Assembly: GCF_007176755.1 (NCBI RefSeq)
Contig: NZ_BJTV01000007.1
Coordinates: 310,001-374,000, forward strand
From: Streptomyces sp. 1-11
Lineage (GTDB): Bacteria; Actinomycetota; Actinomycetes; Streptomycetales; Streptomycetaceae
Length of the DNA: 64,000 nt
Direction of reading: 5' to 3'
A program made the position numbers and the translations under genes. Shown one piece after another: positions 1 to 7,499 of the stretch; position 1 is the stretch's first letter; each line of letters begins with the position of its first letter. Below the pieces are notes generated by a model. The model had not been told where the DNA came from, did not search any database, and saw only the letters and a list, made by a program, of their open reading frames with translations.

Positions 1-220
1 CCGCCTGTTATCCCGGGCACCTACGGCGCTTGTCTGCCGTGGACCGGTTCGGCGAGTTCGGTGAAGGTGGCTTCGGCCCAGTTGAGCGCCCGCGACGGAA
101 GGAGCTCCCCGACCCCGGCCACGGATAGTCCCTCCGCGAAGCGGCCTCGCCGGATAGCAGCGGTGCGGCCCCGGGGGTCAGGAAGCTACGCCCACTTCAT
201 GCCCAGCTCCTCGGTCTGGG

Positions 221-748
221 TCAGTCGAAGAGGGCAACGAGTCCGTTCACCCAGATGGCGAGGAACACAAGGGCCGCCCCCAGGCAGCCGACGCCCGCCA
301 GCACACCGCCGACCGTCCACGGCTCGGAGGGCGCCTCATACTCCGCTTCCAAGCCGTCCAGGTAGGACGCGGGATCGTCCCAGTCGACGGGGTGCCCCAA
401 CTCCTCGGCGCATGCGGTCCGTACCGCGACCAGCTGCTCCTCCGCGAAAGCGGTGGCGGCCTTCGCCTCGGGGCCCTGCCAGGTGAGGGCCTTCATCCGC
501 CACACGGGAGACGCGTACCGAGCCTCGAAGGCAGCGGTCTCGTCGTCGTTCCGGTTCTCCTCGAGGTACATCCAGCGTCCGGCCTCGGCGGCGTCGCCGT
601 AGAGCCGGTACACCTCGGCCAGACGACGGCGGAGCGCCAGGTCGTGCGGGTAGGACGAGACGAGGCCGCGCAGGCGCTGGCGCGCGACGGGAACCCGGCC
701 AGCGGCCAGGTCTGCATCGACTCGGGCGAGAGTCTCTCTCAGGGGCAT
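221..748 (-). CDS. DUF6584 family protein with C-terminal membrane segment
   Basis: A 175-residue protein that I recognise as the actinobacterial DUF6584 family; its biochemical role is unknown. The first ~60 residues form tetratricopeptide-like helices (LARVDADLAAG, RLRGLVSSYPHDLALRRRLAEVYRLYGD), followed by an acidic middle. A hydrophobic helix near residues 148-172 (VGGVLAGVGCLGAALVFLAIW) suggests a single C-terminal anchor with the TPR part in the cytoplasm. The ATG lies just beyond CTCTCAGGGGC in the complement, so the RBS is only moderate. It stands alone. The relic transposition gene lies upstream on the same strand. Confidence 0.8.
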   Translation of the reverse strand: MPLRETLARVDADLAAGRVPVARQRLRGLVSSYPHDLALRRRLAEVYRLYGDAAEAGRWMYLEENRNDDETAAFEARYASPVWRMKALTWQGPEAKAATAFAEEQLVAVRTACAEELGHPVDWDDPASYLDGLEAEYEAPSEPWTVGGVLAGVGCLGAALVFLAIWVNGLVALFD

Positions 749-839
749 GAACGCATGATCGAGTACCGCACTGATCTACGTCGACCTGATTTCACCGCTC
801 AGCACCCGCTCGCTCCTATCCACCCGGCTTGCGAGCAAG

Positions 840-1110
840 GACAGCGGCCGAGGCCCAGCCATCGCGGCGCCGCCGAGGGGGGAAGGGGTCTGGCCGAAGG
901 TGTTGACGATCTCCTTATGGATGCCGCGGACTCCGATCAGCGGAGAGTGTCCAGACGGGTGCGGACGGGGACGGTCTTGCCGGCGCCGACCTCGCTGGTG
1001 CCGGCGCCGATGGAGCGTTCGGCGATGCACCAGGAGATGCGGGCGACGGCCTGGTCGTGAGGGTCGGGCCGGTGCAGCGCGCCAGGCGCGAGGTCGCGGC
1101 CGAAGGGCAT
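840..1110 (-). pseudogene. Relic of an IS-associated AAA ATPase (ExeA/TniB-like)
   Basis: From the ATG at 1110 the complement encodes MPFGRDLAPGALHRP, ARISWCIAERSIG and a Walker A box VGAGKT, then stops at 937-939. This matches the start of the AAA ATPases that accompany some actinobacterial DDE transposases. Those normally read ARIGWCIAER and GEVGAGKT, then about 14 residues, then GVRGIH. Here the GVRGIHKEIVNTF segment follows directly but in another frame (about 935-890), so an internal deletion has fused the blocks and shifted the frame. An in-frame stop also lies just upstream of MPF. No Walker B, transposase or terminal repeats were seen nearby, so this is a dead fragment. Confidence 0.72.
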
Positions 1111-1231
1111 GCGCTCAGGCCCTCAGAGCGCCCGGCGGGCACGGAAGGCTCCACGCCTCTCCCACCCGTTGGGTGGCGGCCCCGCTGGGTCTATCGTCAG
1201 ACTTCTGAGGTCAGGACAAGGAGGACGGCCG

Positions 1232-1486
1232 GTGATGCCGCAGGACGACGCCGTGATCGGCTGCACGGGCAAGGTGCTCATCGGGACGCGGGGGTCCGCA
1301 GGCCCCGGCGAGGTCCTGGTACGGGTCCGAGGCGGCTCCGAGACCTTTCTGGCCTGGTCCGAGGACCCCCTGCCGGCGGGCACGACGGTCCTCGTGATCG
1401 AATCACGCGGATGCCGGAATGTCGGCGTCATCGAGTGGGTGGATCCATTGGACGCGCTCGGCGGGGAGGCCGCCGGCGCAAGCTGA
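1232..1486 (+). CDS. Small NfeD-like OB-fold protein
   Basis: An 84-residue protein whose beta-rich sequence (IGCTGKVLIG, GEVLVRVRGGSETFLAWSEDPLPAGTTVLVIE) resembles the soluble C-terminal OB domain of NfeD proteins, which sit beside SPFH/flotillin genes. An AAGGAGG box at 1218-1224 points to the GTG at 1232; an ATG follows at once at 1235. There is no signal peptide or membrane helix. It ends 10 bases before the SPFH gene, so the two are surely one operon. I infer a partner role in a membrane microdomain complex. Nothing suggests truncation. Confidence 0.75.
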   Translation: MMPQDDAVIGCTGKVLIGTRGSAGPGEVLVRVRGGSETFLAWSEDPLPAGTTVLVIESRGCRNVGVIEWVDPLDALGGEAAGAS

Positions 1487-1496
1487 GGAGTACAGC

Positions 1497-2681
1497 ATGT
1501 TCGGATACCGCGTTCCCGCTCCCGACGAGGCGATGTTGATCTCGGGGGGCCGGCGGGGACTGGGGGGCGCGCCGTTCCGAGTGGTCACGGGGCACGGGAA
1601 GTTCGTGCTCCCGGTCTTTCGCAAGGTCCGCTTCCTCACCCTGTCGATGTGCGAGGCGGAGGTCACCGAGACCTGTGTCACCAAGCAGGGCATCTCCCTG
1701 CACGTCCGCGCGGTCATCGCCTTCAAGGTCGGCAACGACCACGAGAGCATCATCAACGCCGGTCAGCGGTTCCTCTCCGACCAGGAGCAGATGTCGGTGC
1801 TCACCGGCCGGATCTTCGCCGGCCACCTGCGGGCCATCATCGGCTCGATGACGGTCGAGGAGATCGTCACCGAGCGGCAGAAGCTCGCCGCCGAGGTGCT
1901 GGACACCTCCAAGACGGAGATGGGGACGATCGGCCTGATCGTCGACTCCCTGCAGATCCAGTCGATCGACGACGGCGACACCGGTTACATAGACGCGATG
2001 TCGGCCCCGCACAAGGCGGCGATCCAGCGGCAGGCCCAGATCGCCCAGGCCCAGGCCACCCAGGCCGCGGTCGAGGCGGAGCAGGAGGCGACCCGTAAGC
2101 AGGCCGAGTACGCCCGGCAGACCGCGATCGTCAAGGCCGAGTACTCGGCCGAGGTGGACCGCGCCCAGGCGGAAGCCGCACAGGCGGGGCCGCTGGCCCA
2201 GGCCCACGCTCAGCAGGAGGTGCTGGCCGCCCAGACGGAGCTGGCCGAGCGCCAGGCGAAGCTGCGCCAGCAGCAGCTGGTCGCCGAGGTCGTCAAGCCG
2301 GCCGAGGCCGAGGCCGAGCGGGTGCGGATCCTCGCGGCCGCCGAGGCCCAGCGCATGAAGATCCAGGCGGAGGCAGCGGCCTCGTACGACCGGGTCGCGC
2401 TGGACCGGATGCTGATCGACCAGCTCCCGCAGATCGTGAAGGAGGCGGCAGGCGGCCTGTCCGGAGCCAACGTCAACATCCTGAACGGAGCGGACGGCCT
2501 CGGCGAGATCGCCGCCGGCCTGGTGTCCCAGGGTCTGACGATCCTCGACTCGGTGCGGCAGAACATGAGCGGGCAGGACCAGGACACCAAGGCGGACGAC
2601 AACACGGGCGCCAAGGGGCTGCTGCAACTGCGCTCGGGCAAGGAGCGGGCGTCGGACAACGGTCCGGTGAACGTCGACTAG
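1497..2681 (+). CDS. SPFH domain (flotillin-like) protein
   Basis: A 394-residue flotillin-family protein. Residues ~25-185 form the SPFH (band 7) domain (VRAVIAFKVGND, AIIGSMTVEEIVTERQKLAAEVLD). Residues ~190-320 are an Ala/Gln/Glu-rich coiled coil with repeated AQAQATQAAVEAEQEA-like heptads, as in flotillins that oligomerise on the inner face of the membrane. The tail is short and polar. GAGGAG at 1485-1490 sets the ATG at 1497. The preceding gene encodes the NfeD-like partner, the classic arrangement. Flotillins scaffold membrane microdomains; the specific client here is unknown. A strong hairpin follows the gene. Confidence 0.9.
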   Translation: MFGYRVPAPDEAMLISGGRRGLGGAPFRVVTGHGKFVLPVFRKVRFLTLSMCEAEVTETCVTKQGISLHVRAVIAFKVGNDHESIINAGQRFLSDQEQMSVLTGRIFAGHLRAIIGSMTVEEIVTERQKLAAEVLDTSKTEMGTIGLIVDSLQIQSIDDGDTGYIDAMSAPHKAAIQRQAQIAQAQATQAAVEAEQEATRKQAEYARQTAIVKAEYSAEVDRAQAEAAQAGPLAQAHAQQEVLAAQTELAERQAKLRQQQLVAEVVKPAEAEAERVRILAAAEAQRMKIQAEAAASYDRVALDRMLIDQLPQIVKEAAGGLSGANVNILNGADGLGEIAAGLVSQGLTILDSVRQNMSGQDQDTKADDNTGAKGLLQLRSGKERASDNGPVNVD

Positions 2682-2708
2682 CCAGAGGCTGTCCTACTTT
2701 TCAGAATC

Positions 2709-2738
2709 ACTGCCTTGCCGTGCGGACGGCAAGGCAGT
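2709..2738 (+). terminator. Rho-independent-type hairpin after SPFH operon
   Basis: A perfect 13-bp inverted repeat (ACTGCCTTGCCGT and its complement) with a GCGG loop starts 27 bases after the SPFH stop. It lies between convergent genes, so it can serve both the SPFH operon and the GNAT gene. There is no clear T-run, as is usual in Streptomyces. Confidence 0.85.
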
Positions 2739-2763
2739 TGGGGCCTGTCACCGAACCGAGGGC

Positions 2764-3321
2764 TCACAGGCCGCCCACCGGATGGAGTCGGGAGAACTCC
2801 TCAGCGAGCATGCCCATCAGAACAAGATCGTGATACCGGCCGACGAGAAACACATGCTCCCGAAGGCGGCCTTCCTCGACGAAACCGAGCCGACGGTGCA
2901 GTGCGAGCGAACCCTCGTTGTGCGCGAAAACCCGTGCTTGGCACTTGTGATAGCGCCGCTCGGCGAACATGAATCGCAGTAGCATCACCACTGCTTCTGA
3001 CGCGTAACCCTTGTGACGATGGTCAGCGCCGATCATGACGCCGTACTCGAACCAACCCGCACGGGCGTCGGCGTGGTACGTGCCGACCGTGCCGACTGTC
3101 TCTCCCGAGTCCGCAGCCTCAACGGCCAGCTGAAAGCAGTCGCGGCCGGGGTCGGCAGCGGCCTGCTCCCTCGCCCAGGCGCGGTAGCCCTCGGCCGAAC
3201 GAGGTGGATACAGCACGTCCCCCAACCGTTCCTGCTCGGCGGCAAAGCGCATGCACGCCCTCCAGTCGTCCGGTTCGATGCCGCGCAGGCGTACCCGGGA
3301 GCCCGTCCAGAAAGATGCCAT
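2764..3321 (-). CDS. GNAT family N-acetyltransferase (RimJ/RimL-like)
   Basis: A 185-residue GNAT enzyme that would transfer an acetyl group from acetyl-CoA to an amino group. It starts with a typical VRLRGIEPDDW strand and carries the acetyl-CoA motif HRHKGYASEAVVMLLRFMF near residue 120. NEGSLALHRRLGFVEEGRLREHVF follows, which is the RimJ/RimL-like signature. The reading frame is open further upstream, but family length and the GGGGG preceding ATG 3321 favour this start. The substrate is unknown. It faces the SnoaL-like gene across an intergenic region holding a small palindrome. Confidence 0.85.
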   Translation of the reverse strand: MASFWTGSRVRLRGIEPDDWRACMRFAAEQERLGDVLYPPRSAEGYRAWAREQAAADPGRDCFQLAVEAADSGETVGTVGTYHADARAGWFEYGVMIGADHRHKGYASEAVVMLLRFMFAERRYHKCQARVFAHNEGSLALHRRLGFVEEGRLREHVFLVGRYHDLVLMGMLAEEFSRLHPVGGL

Positions 3322-3418
3322 CCCCCATTCGATCACGCCGCAAAGGGCAGTCCCAGGCCTGCTCCTGAACTTGTCAGGCACGACATGACACCGTGCCTCG
3401 TCATGGGGCCAAGGCCTC

Positions 3419-3435
3419 ATTACCTCTGCGGTAAT
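3419..3435. promoter_or_regulatory. Palindrome between divergent GNAT and SnoaL-like genes
   Basis: ATTACC-tctgc-GGTAAT is a perfect 6-bp inverted repeat in the 241-base region between two divergent genes, about 100 bases from the GNAT start. It is AT-richer than its surroundings. It could be a regulator-binding site; no regulator gene is adjacent, so the assignment is tentative. Confidence 0.35.
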
Positions 3436-3562
3436 CGCGCGGTGAAGCGGGACGCGGCATGGTGAAGCCATCGGGTTCGAGCCGGCGCACTCCGGCTCGC
3501 ACCCGGCCCAACTGGGCCAGACGCCAAGTCACTTGCCACTGCACCGGAACGGGAGTCCCGCC

Positions 3563-3931
3563 ATGTCGATCTATGCTGCCGCCGTCGCCCGCTACTTCGA
3601 GGCCTGGAACGCCACCGACGCCGACACGCTCGCCAAGGCGGTCGCCACCGCGTGGTCCGAGGACGGCACCTACACCGACCCGCTGGCCGACGTGCGCGGC
3701 CACGAGCAGATCACCGCGGTCATCCAGGCGGCACACGAGCAGTTCCCCGACTTCGAGTTCAAGCTGGCCGGAGACGTGGACGGCAACCATCACATCGCCC
3801 GCTTCCGCTGGGAGCTGGTGTCCATCGCCGACGGCTCGGCTCCGGTCGCCGGCTCGGACGTCGTCACCCTGACCGAGGACGGCCGGATCACCGCCGTCCT
3901 CGGCTTCCTCGACCGGCTTCCGCAAGCCTGA
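3563..3931 (+). CDS. SnoaL-like / NTF2-fold protein
   Basis: A 122-residue protein of the NTF2-like superfamily. It opens with a helical AAAVARYFEAWNATDADTLAKAV segment, then WSEDGTYTDPLADVRGHEQI and FPDFEFKL, the order seen in SnoaL-like proteins whose conical barrel binds small hydrophobic ligands. Neither catalytic Asp nor His residues can be assigned with certainty. GGGAG at 3551-3555 supports the ATG at 3563. It stands alone with a short hairpin downstream, so the ligand is unknown. Confidence 0.8.
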   Translation: MSIYAAAVARYFEAWNATDADTLAKAVATAWSEDGTYTDPLADVRGHEQITAVIQAAHEQFPDFEFKLAGDVDGNHHIARFRWELVSIADGSAPVAGSDVVTLTEDGRITAVLGFLDRLPQA

Positions 3932-3962
3932 CACCCGCAAGCCTGACACCCGCAGGTCCCGT

Positions 3963-3981
3963 GCCCCGGCTCAGCCGGGGC
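3963..3981 (+). terminator. Short GC hairpin downstream of SnoaL-like gene
   Basis: GCCCCGGCT-c-AGCCGGGGC is a near-perfect inverted repeat 31 bases after the stop. It is preceded by a direct repeat of GCCTGACACCCGCA. It is probably the transcription terminator. Confidence 0.6.
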
Positions 3982-4098
3982 AGCCCGCCACCACGCCGGC
4001 GTCCGTTGACGCCGCGCGGCGAGGCCCCTGCGCGTACAGCGCCGCTCATGCTGCTGACGGTGGTTCCGCACGCGCCGGCGCCCGGCCGGTTGCCGCAG

Positions 4099-4122
4099 TC
4101 ACGGCCACGGCCACGGTCACGG
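4099..4122 (+). repeat. Hexanucleotide repeat, four copies of YCACGG
   Basis: TCACGG CCACGG CCACGG TCACGG occurs in the convergent intergenic region before the SRAP gene. It is a small simple-sequence tract like the longer GCCGGA tract near 47.5 kb. It has no assigned function. Confidence 0.7.
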
Positions 4123-4184
4123 TCGCGCTAGCGCCTCGGACGCCCGGGGGGCGGCCCCTCGTCGACCGCTCACTCGTACTGCGA

Positions 4185-4928
4185 TCACAGGCGGATCGGG
4201 TCGAGGAGTCGGGGACCGTTGTTGCGGACGTTGTTGACGGCCGTGGAGACCGGAAGGGCATCAAGGTGCCCGCCGGCGGGCCGGCCGAGGAGAGTGCGCA
4301 GGTCTTCCTGGTCCTGCTGCGCGGGATCGAGCCAGGCCTCGTAGTTGTCCTCGGTGAGGGCCAGCGGCATGCGCGGATGGACATGACCGGCCGCATCGGT
4401 GGCCTCGGTGGTGATGATCGTGCAGGTCATCAGCCAGGCGGCCGGGTCGTCGTCTTGAGTGACGGCCGGGTCGCGCCAGTACTCGTAGAGCCCGGCGAGC
4501 GCCATCACCTGGTCGTCCTCGGGGTGGATGAAGTACGGCTGCTTGCGGGCCTTACCGGTGACCGGGTCCTTGACCGGCTGCCACTCGTAGAAGCCGTCCG
4601 CCGGAAGCAGGCAGCGGCGTTTGGCGAACGCGTTCCGGAATGCCGGCTTCTCGTGCACGGTCTCCACTCGGGCATTGATCATCCGCGCCCCGATCTTCGG
4701 CTCCTTCGCCCAGGACGGCACCAGGCCCCAGCGCAGGGGCCGCAACTCCCTCGACGGCGCAGTCGCACCGTCGTCGCCGCGGGGGGTGCGTTCCAGGACG
4801 GCCCAGACGTCATCGGTCGGGGCGACGTTCCAGCTCGGTGCGAGCACATCCGTGACCGGCCATTCGTCGACGTGGAACAGCTGCGCCAGGTCCTGGGGGC
4901 GCCGGGTGGAGACGTATCGACCGCACAT
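4185..4928 (-). CDS. SOS response-associated peptidase, SRAP (YedK/HMCES)
   Basis: A 247-residue SRAP protein. Family members crosslink covalently to abasic sites in single-stranded DNA through the N-terminal Cys exposed after Met removal. Here the chain starts MCGRY, giving Cys2. The other active-site elements are present: WNVAPT near residue 34, the NAR of MINARVET, the Glu of DGFYEW and the His of GHVHPRMP. Length is normal for the family and the ATG is fixed by the MCGRY start. It is monocistronic. The role is DNA-damage tolerance in the cytoplasm. Confidence 0.95.
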   Translation of the reverse strand: MCGRYVSTRRPQDLAQLFHVDEWPVTDVLAPSWNVAPTDDVWAVLERTPRGDDGATAPSRELRPLRWGLVPSWAKEPKIGARMINARVETVHEKPAFRNAFAKRRCLLPADGFYEWQPVKDPVTGKARKQPYFIHPEDDQVMALAGLYEYWRDPAVTQDDDPAAWLMTCTIITTEATDAAGHVHPRMPLALTEDNYEAWLDPAQQDQEDLRTLLGRPAGGHLDALPVSTAVNNVRNNGPRLLDPIRL

Positions 4929-5136
4929 GCGCCCACTCTCTCACCGCCCCGCCACGCAGGGGCCGATGCCCGGCTGCCCGAACAGGTGTGTCACGTCCGG
5001 TGCCACGGACCGCACGTCGACTCCGAGAATCATCCGGCTGGCGCTGCTTCCCGGATGCGGCCTCAACCCACCTGATGGCGTGGCCGTCACGGAGAGTCAG
5101 ATGCTCGGTGTCGACGGCGGTGGGCGGTCCAGGTGG

Positions 5137-5754
5137 TCAGTGCTCGCCGAAGAAGATGTCCTTTACCTCCCGCAGGGCGTAGTAGACCAGCACGTATCCA
5201 GCGGCCGGGTCGGCCCACCACAGGCCGGCCAGAGCGTTCAGCACCAGGCCCAGCAGCACGGCGGCGGCCAGCAGACCGTCGATCAGGGTGACTCGGCCCT
5301 CCGTCTTCAGCACCGGGTTGTCCAGGGCGGTGCCGGTGCGTGCCTTGCCGGCGGCGAGCACGAACATGACTGCGGCCGTCACCGCCGTCCAGCCGATGCC
5401 CAGTGCCGAGTGATGGGGCCGGAAGCCGGTGGCCAGTACCCAGGTGGACTGCACCAGCAGGTACACCGCAAGAAGCCCGAAGCCGCAACCGATCAGCCTC
5501 AGCGCACGGCGCTGGCGCGCCTCTCCGGTACCGGACAGCTCCCAGATCACCACGGTGGAGGCGCCGATCTCGATCAGCGAGTCCAGGCCGAACCCGGCCA
5601 GCGCTACGGACCTCGCCGAGATCGCCGCGAGGGCGAGCACCACGATGCCGATCACGTTCCAACCGAGGGTGGCGTACTCGAGAGCGAAGCCGCGGCGCAG
5701 AAGCGCCTGGCGGGCGGTGTCATCCGTTCTGGTCACCGCCAGATCTTCCCGCAC
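5137..5754 (-). CDS. Cation diffusion facilitator-type transporter
   Basis: A 205-residue membrane protein with about six hydrophobic helices and the CDF transmembrane architecture (YATLGWNVIGIVVLALAAISARSVALAGFGLDSLIE, then LDNPVLKTEGRVTLIDGLLAA). It would export divalent metal ions by proton exchange. The short C-terminal cytoplasmic domain of many CDF proteins is missing. The paired metal motif is DSLIE in helix 2 and EGRVTLID in helix 5, so ligands differ from the usual HD pair and the metal cannot be named. The complement start ATG is at 5754. A closely spaced MFS gene lies upstream on the same strand (66 bases), so co-transcription is possible. Confidence 0.8.
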   Translation of the reverse strand: MREDLAVTRTDDTARQALLRRGFALEYATLGWNVIGIVVLALAAISARSVALAGFGLDSLIEIGASTVVIWELSGTGEARQRRALRLIGCGFGLLAVYLLVQSTWVLATGFRPHHSALGIGWTAVTAAVMFVLAAGKARTGTALDNPVLKTEGRVTLIDGLLAAAVLLGLVLNALAGLWWADPAAGYVLVYYALREVKDIFFGEH

Positions 5755-5820
5755 CTGCCCGCCAGCCGGGAGCGCGCCTCAGGCAGCTGCTGCCGAATTC
5801 GGCTCGCCCCCTCAGCCGGA

Positions 5821-7080
5821 TCAGGATGCTCCATGCGTCGCGGCGGCATCGGAGTCCGAACCGGCGCGGACCCCCTGGGTATCGCGGGGCCGCGCCATCG
5901 CCATCATCCCGGCCACTACCGCCGCCGCGCCCGAAACCATGAAGCACACGGTGAGCGGGAGACGACCGACCAGCGCCCCCGCTACCGCCGAGCCCGCCGA
6001 ACCACCTGCGTTGACCGCCGTGTTGACCCAGGCTCCGGCCCGGGTGCGGAAGCCCGGCCCGGCAGCCTCATCCGCTACCAGGTACGCAGTGGTGAGGGAC
6101 GGCGCGATGAACAGGCCCGCGCAGGCGGCGGCCACCGCGAAGGACGCGATACCGGGTACCAGCCCTGCCGCGGCCAGCGTCAGTCCAAGGCCCACGGCGA
6201 GCAGTGCCAGCCGGAGTCGCGCGGTGCTACGCCAGCGGACGGCGCCATACACCAGCCCGCCGACCGCGCTGCCGCCGGACAACGCCGCGAACACCCAGGT
6301 CACTACGGACGTGCTGGAGTGCCGCTGCTCGACGAAGGCCACCGCCATCAGATCGAACGCCCCGGTCGCGAGGCCCGTCGCGGCGGCCACGAGCACGGGC
6401 TGTGCCAGTCCCCGGGAGGCCCTACGCCGTCCGCCTGCCTTGCGGGGCTGCGGATCGCGGCGGTAGGGGAGCCGGGCCGTCCCAGGGGACGAGACGAAGA
6501 GAAGGGTTCCAGCGGCCACCAGCAGAGCGCTGAGGGCCACGGCAGCCGAGGGCGGCGCCCACCGCACCACGGCGCCCACGAGAAGTGGTCCGGAGACGAA
6601 CAGCAGTTCCTCAGCCACGCCGTCGAGCCCGAAGGCCCGCTGGATCAGCCGCGGGTCTTCGACGAGTTCGCTCCACACGGCCCGCATGGTCGGGCCCAGC
6701 GGGGGCGGGAAGGCACCGGCGGCGACTGCGACAGCTCCGACGAGCAGGGCGTCGGCGCCGGGCCGCCAGGTCGCCACGGCGAGCGCGGTGAGCAGCCCGG
6801 CGTACCCGAACGCCAACGGCGGCAGTACCCGGCGGGGCCCGTACCGGTCGATGAGGGACGCCCGCAATGGTGAGAGCAGGACCGACAGGGCTCCGAAGAG
6901 CGCCATGACCGTACCGGCCACGGCATACGAGCCGGTCGCCTGGCTCACGGAAAGCAGAACGGCGAGGGACACCATCCCGTACGACAGTCGGCCCACGAGC
7001 GCGGCGGCGAAGGTGCGGCGGACGTGTGGAATACGCAGAACGGCGGCGTACGAGGGCCGCGCAGAGGTGGACGCAGACAC
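5821..7080 (-). CDS. MFS transporter
   Basis: A 419-residue major facilitator with about twelve hydrophobic segments in two halves. The first half has the VRRTFAAALVGRLSYGMVSLAVLLSVSQATGSYAVAG opening typical of drug/sugar efflux carriers, a loop LRASLIDRYGPRRVLP resembling motif A, and a central basic loop (PYRRDPQPRKAGGRRRASR). The substrate is unknown. ATG 7080 is the natural start, with GGAACCCTTCACGTG upstream. It lies 66 bases before the CDF gene. No regulator is adjacent. Confidence 0.85.
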   Translation of the reverse strand: MSASTSARPSYAAVLRIPHVRRTFAAALVGRLSYGMVSLAVLLSVSQATGSYAVAGTVMALFGALSVLLSPLRASLIDRYGPRRVLPPLAFGYAGLLTALAVATWRPGADALLVGAVAVAAGAFPPPLGPTMRAVWSELVEDPRLIQRAFGLDGVAEELLFVSGPLLVGAVVRWAPPSAAVALSALLVAAGTLLFVSSPGTARLPYRRDPQPRKAGGRRRASRGLAQPVLVAAATGLATGAFDLMAVAFVEQRHSSTSVVTWVFAALSGGSAVGGLVYGAVRWRSTARLRLALLAVGLGLTLAAAGLVPGIASFAVAAACAGLFIAPSLTTAYLVADEAAGPGFRTRAGAWVNTAVNAGGSAGSAVAGALVGRLPLTVCFMVSGAAAVVAGMMAMARPRDTQGVRAGSDSDAAATHGAS

Positions 7081-7499
7081 GTGAAGGGTTCCTCAGAGGG
7101 AGGCATGAAAGGGACACCGATAGGCCGCGACGGCTACGGCCGAACGCCGGGTGCCGATCGCGGACCTGAGCGGGTCCTATGCCAGGAGGAGGAACACGAG
7201 GGGCAAGGTATCAGCGGTGCGGGCCTTGAATCCAGAGATCACCACTCCAGCCGTGTGCTCTCTGTCGGGCTCGTCGTCCGGGGACTCCTCGAGTCCATGC
7301 CCGCAGGGTCTGGGCGGCCGCCCCGGAGGAGGCCAATAACCGGTGAGCGCTCCCCACTCCGAAAGAAGCACCATGGCGGACTTCCGGACGGTCGTGGCCT
7401 TCGGTGCTGCGCGGAGGATCACCTCGCCGGCTGCCGAGGTGCCGTCGGTGCGTGTGCGGCGGCACCCCGGCGACCTAGCGCGCCGCGGCCGGGTGCCCC
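7081..7499. other. Intergenic stretch without a recognised gene
   Basis: A 419-base interval between the GH5 and MFS genes, both on the complement. Several frames are open, but none shows a recognisable protein or a convincing ribosome-binding site. I see no strong hairpin or operator. It could hold decayed coding sequence. Confidence 0.5.

Noticed and set aside
3465..3530. tRNA-like GGTTCGAGCC stretch
   Set aside because: No acceptor stem, anticodon arm or D arm can be folded around it.
4621..6873. Long open frame on the + strand
   Set aside because: It lies opposite the SRAP, CDF and MFS genes, has Gly/Arg/Gln-rich low-complexity translation and no start signal; it is a GC-skew shadow.
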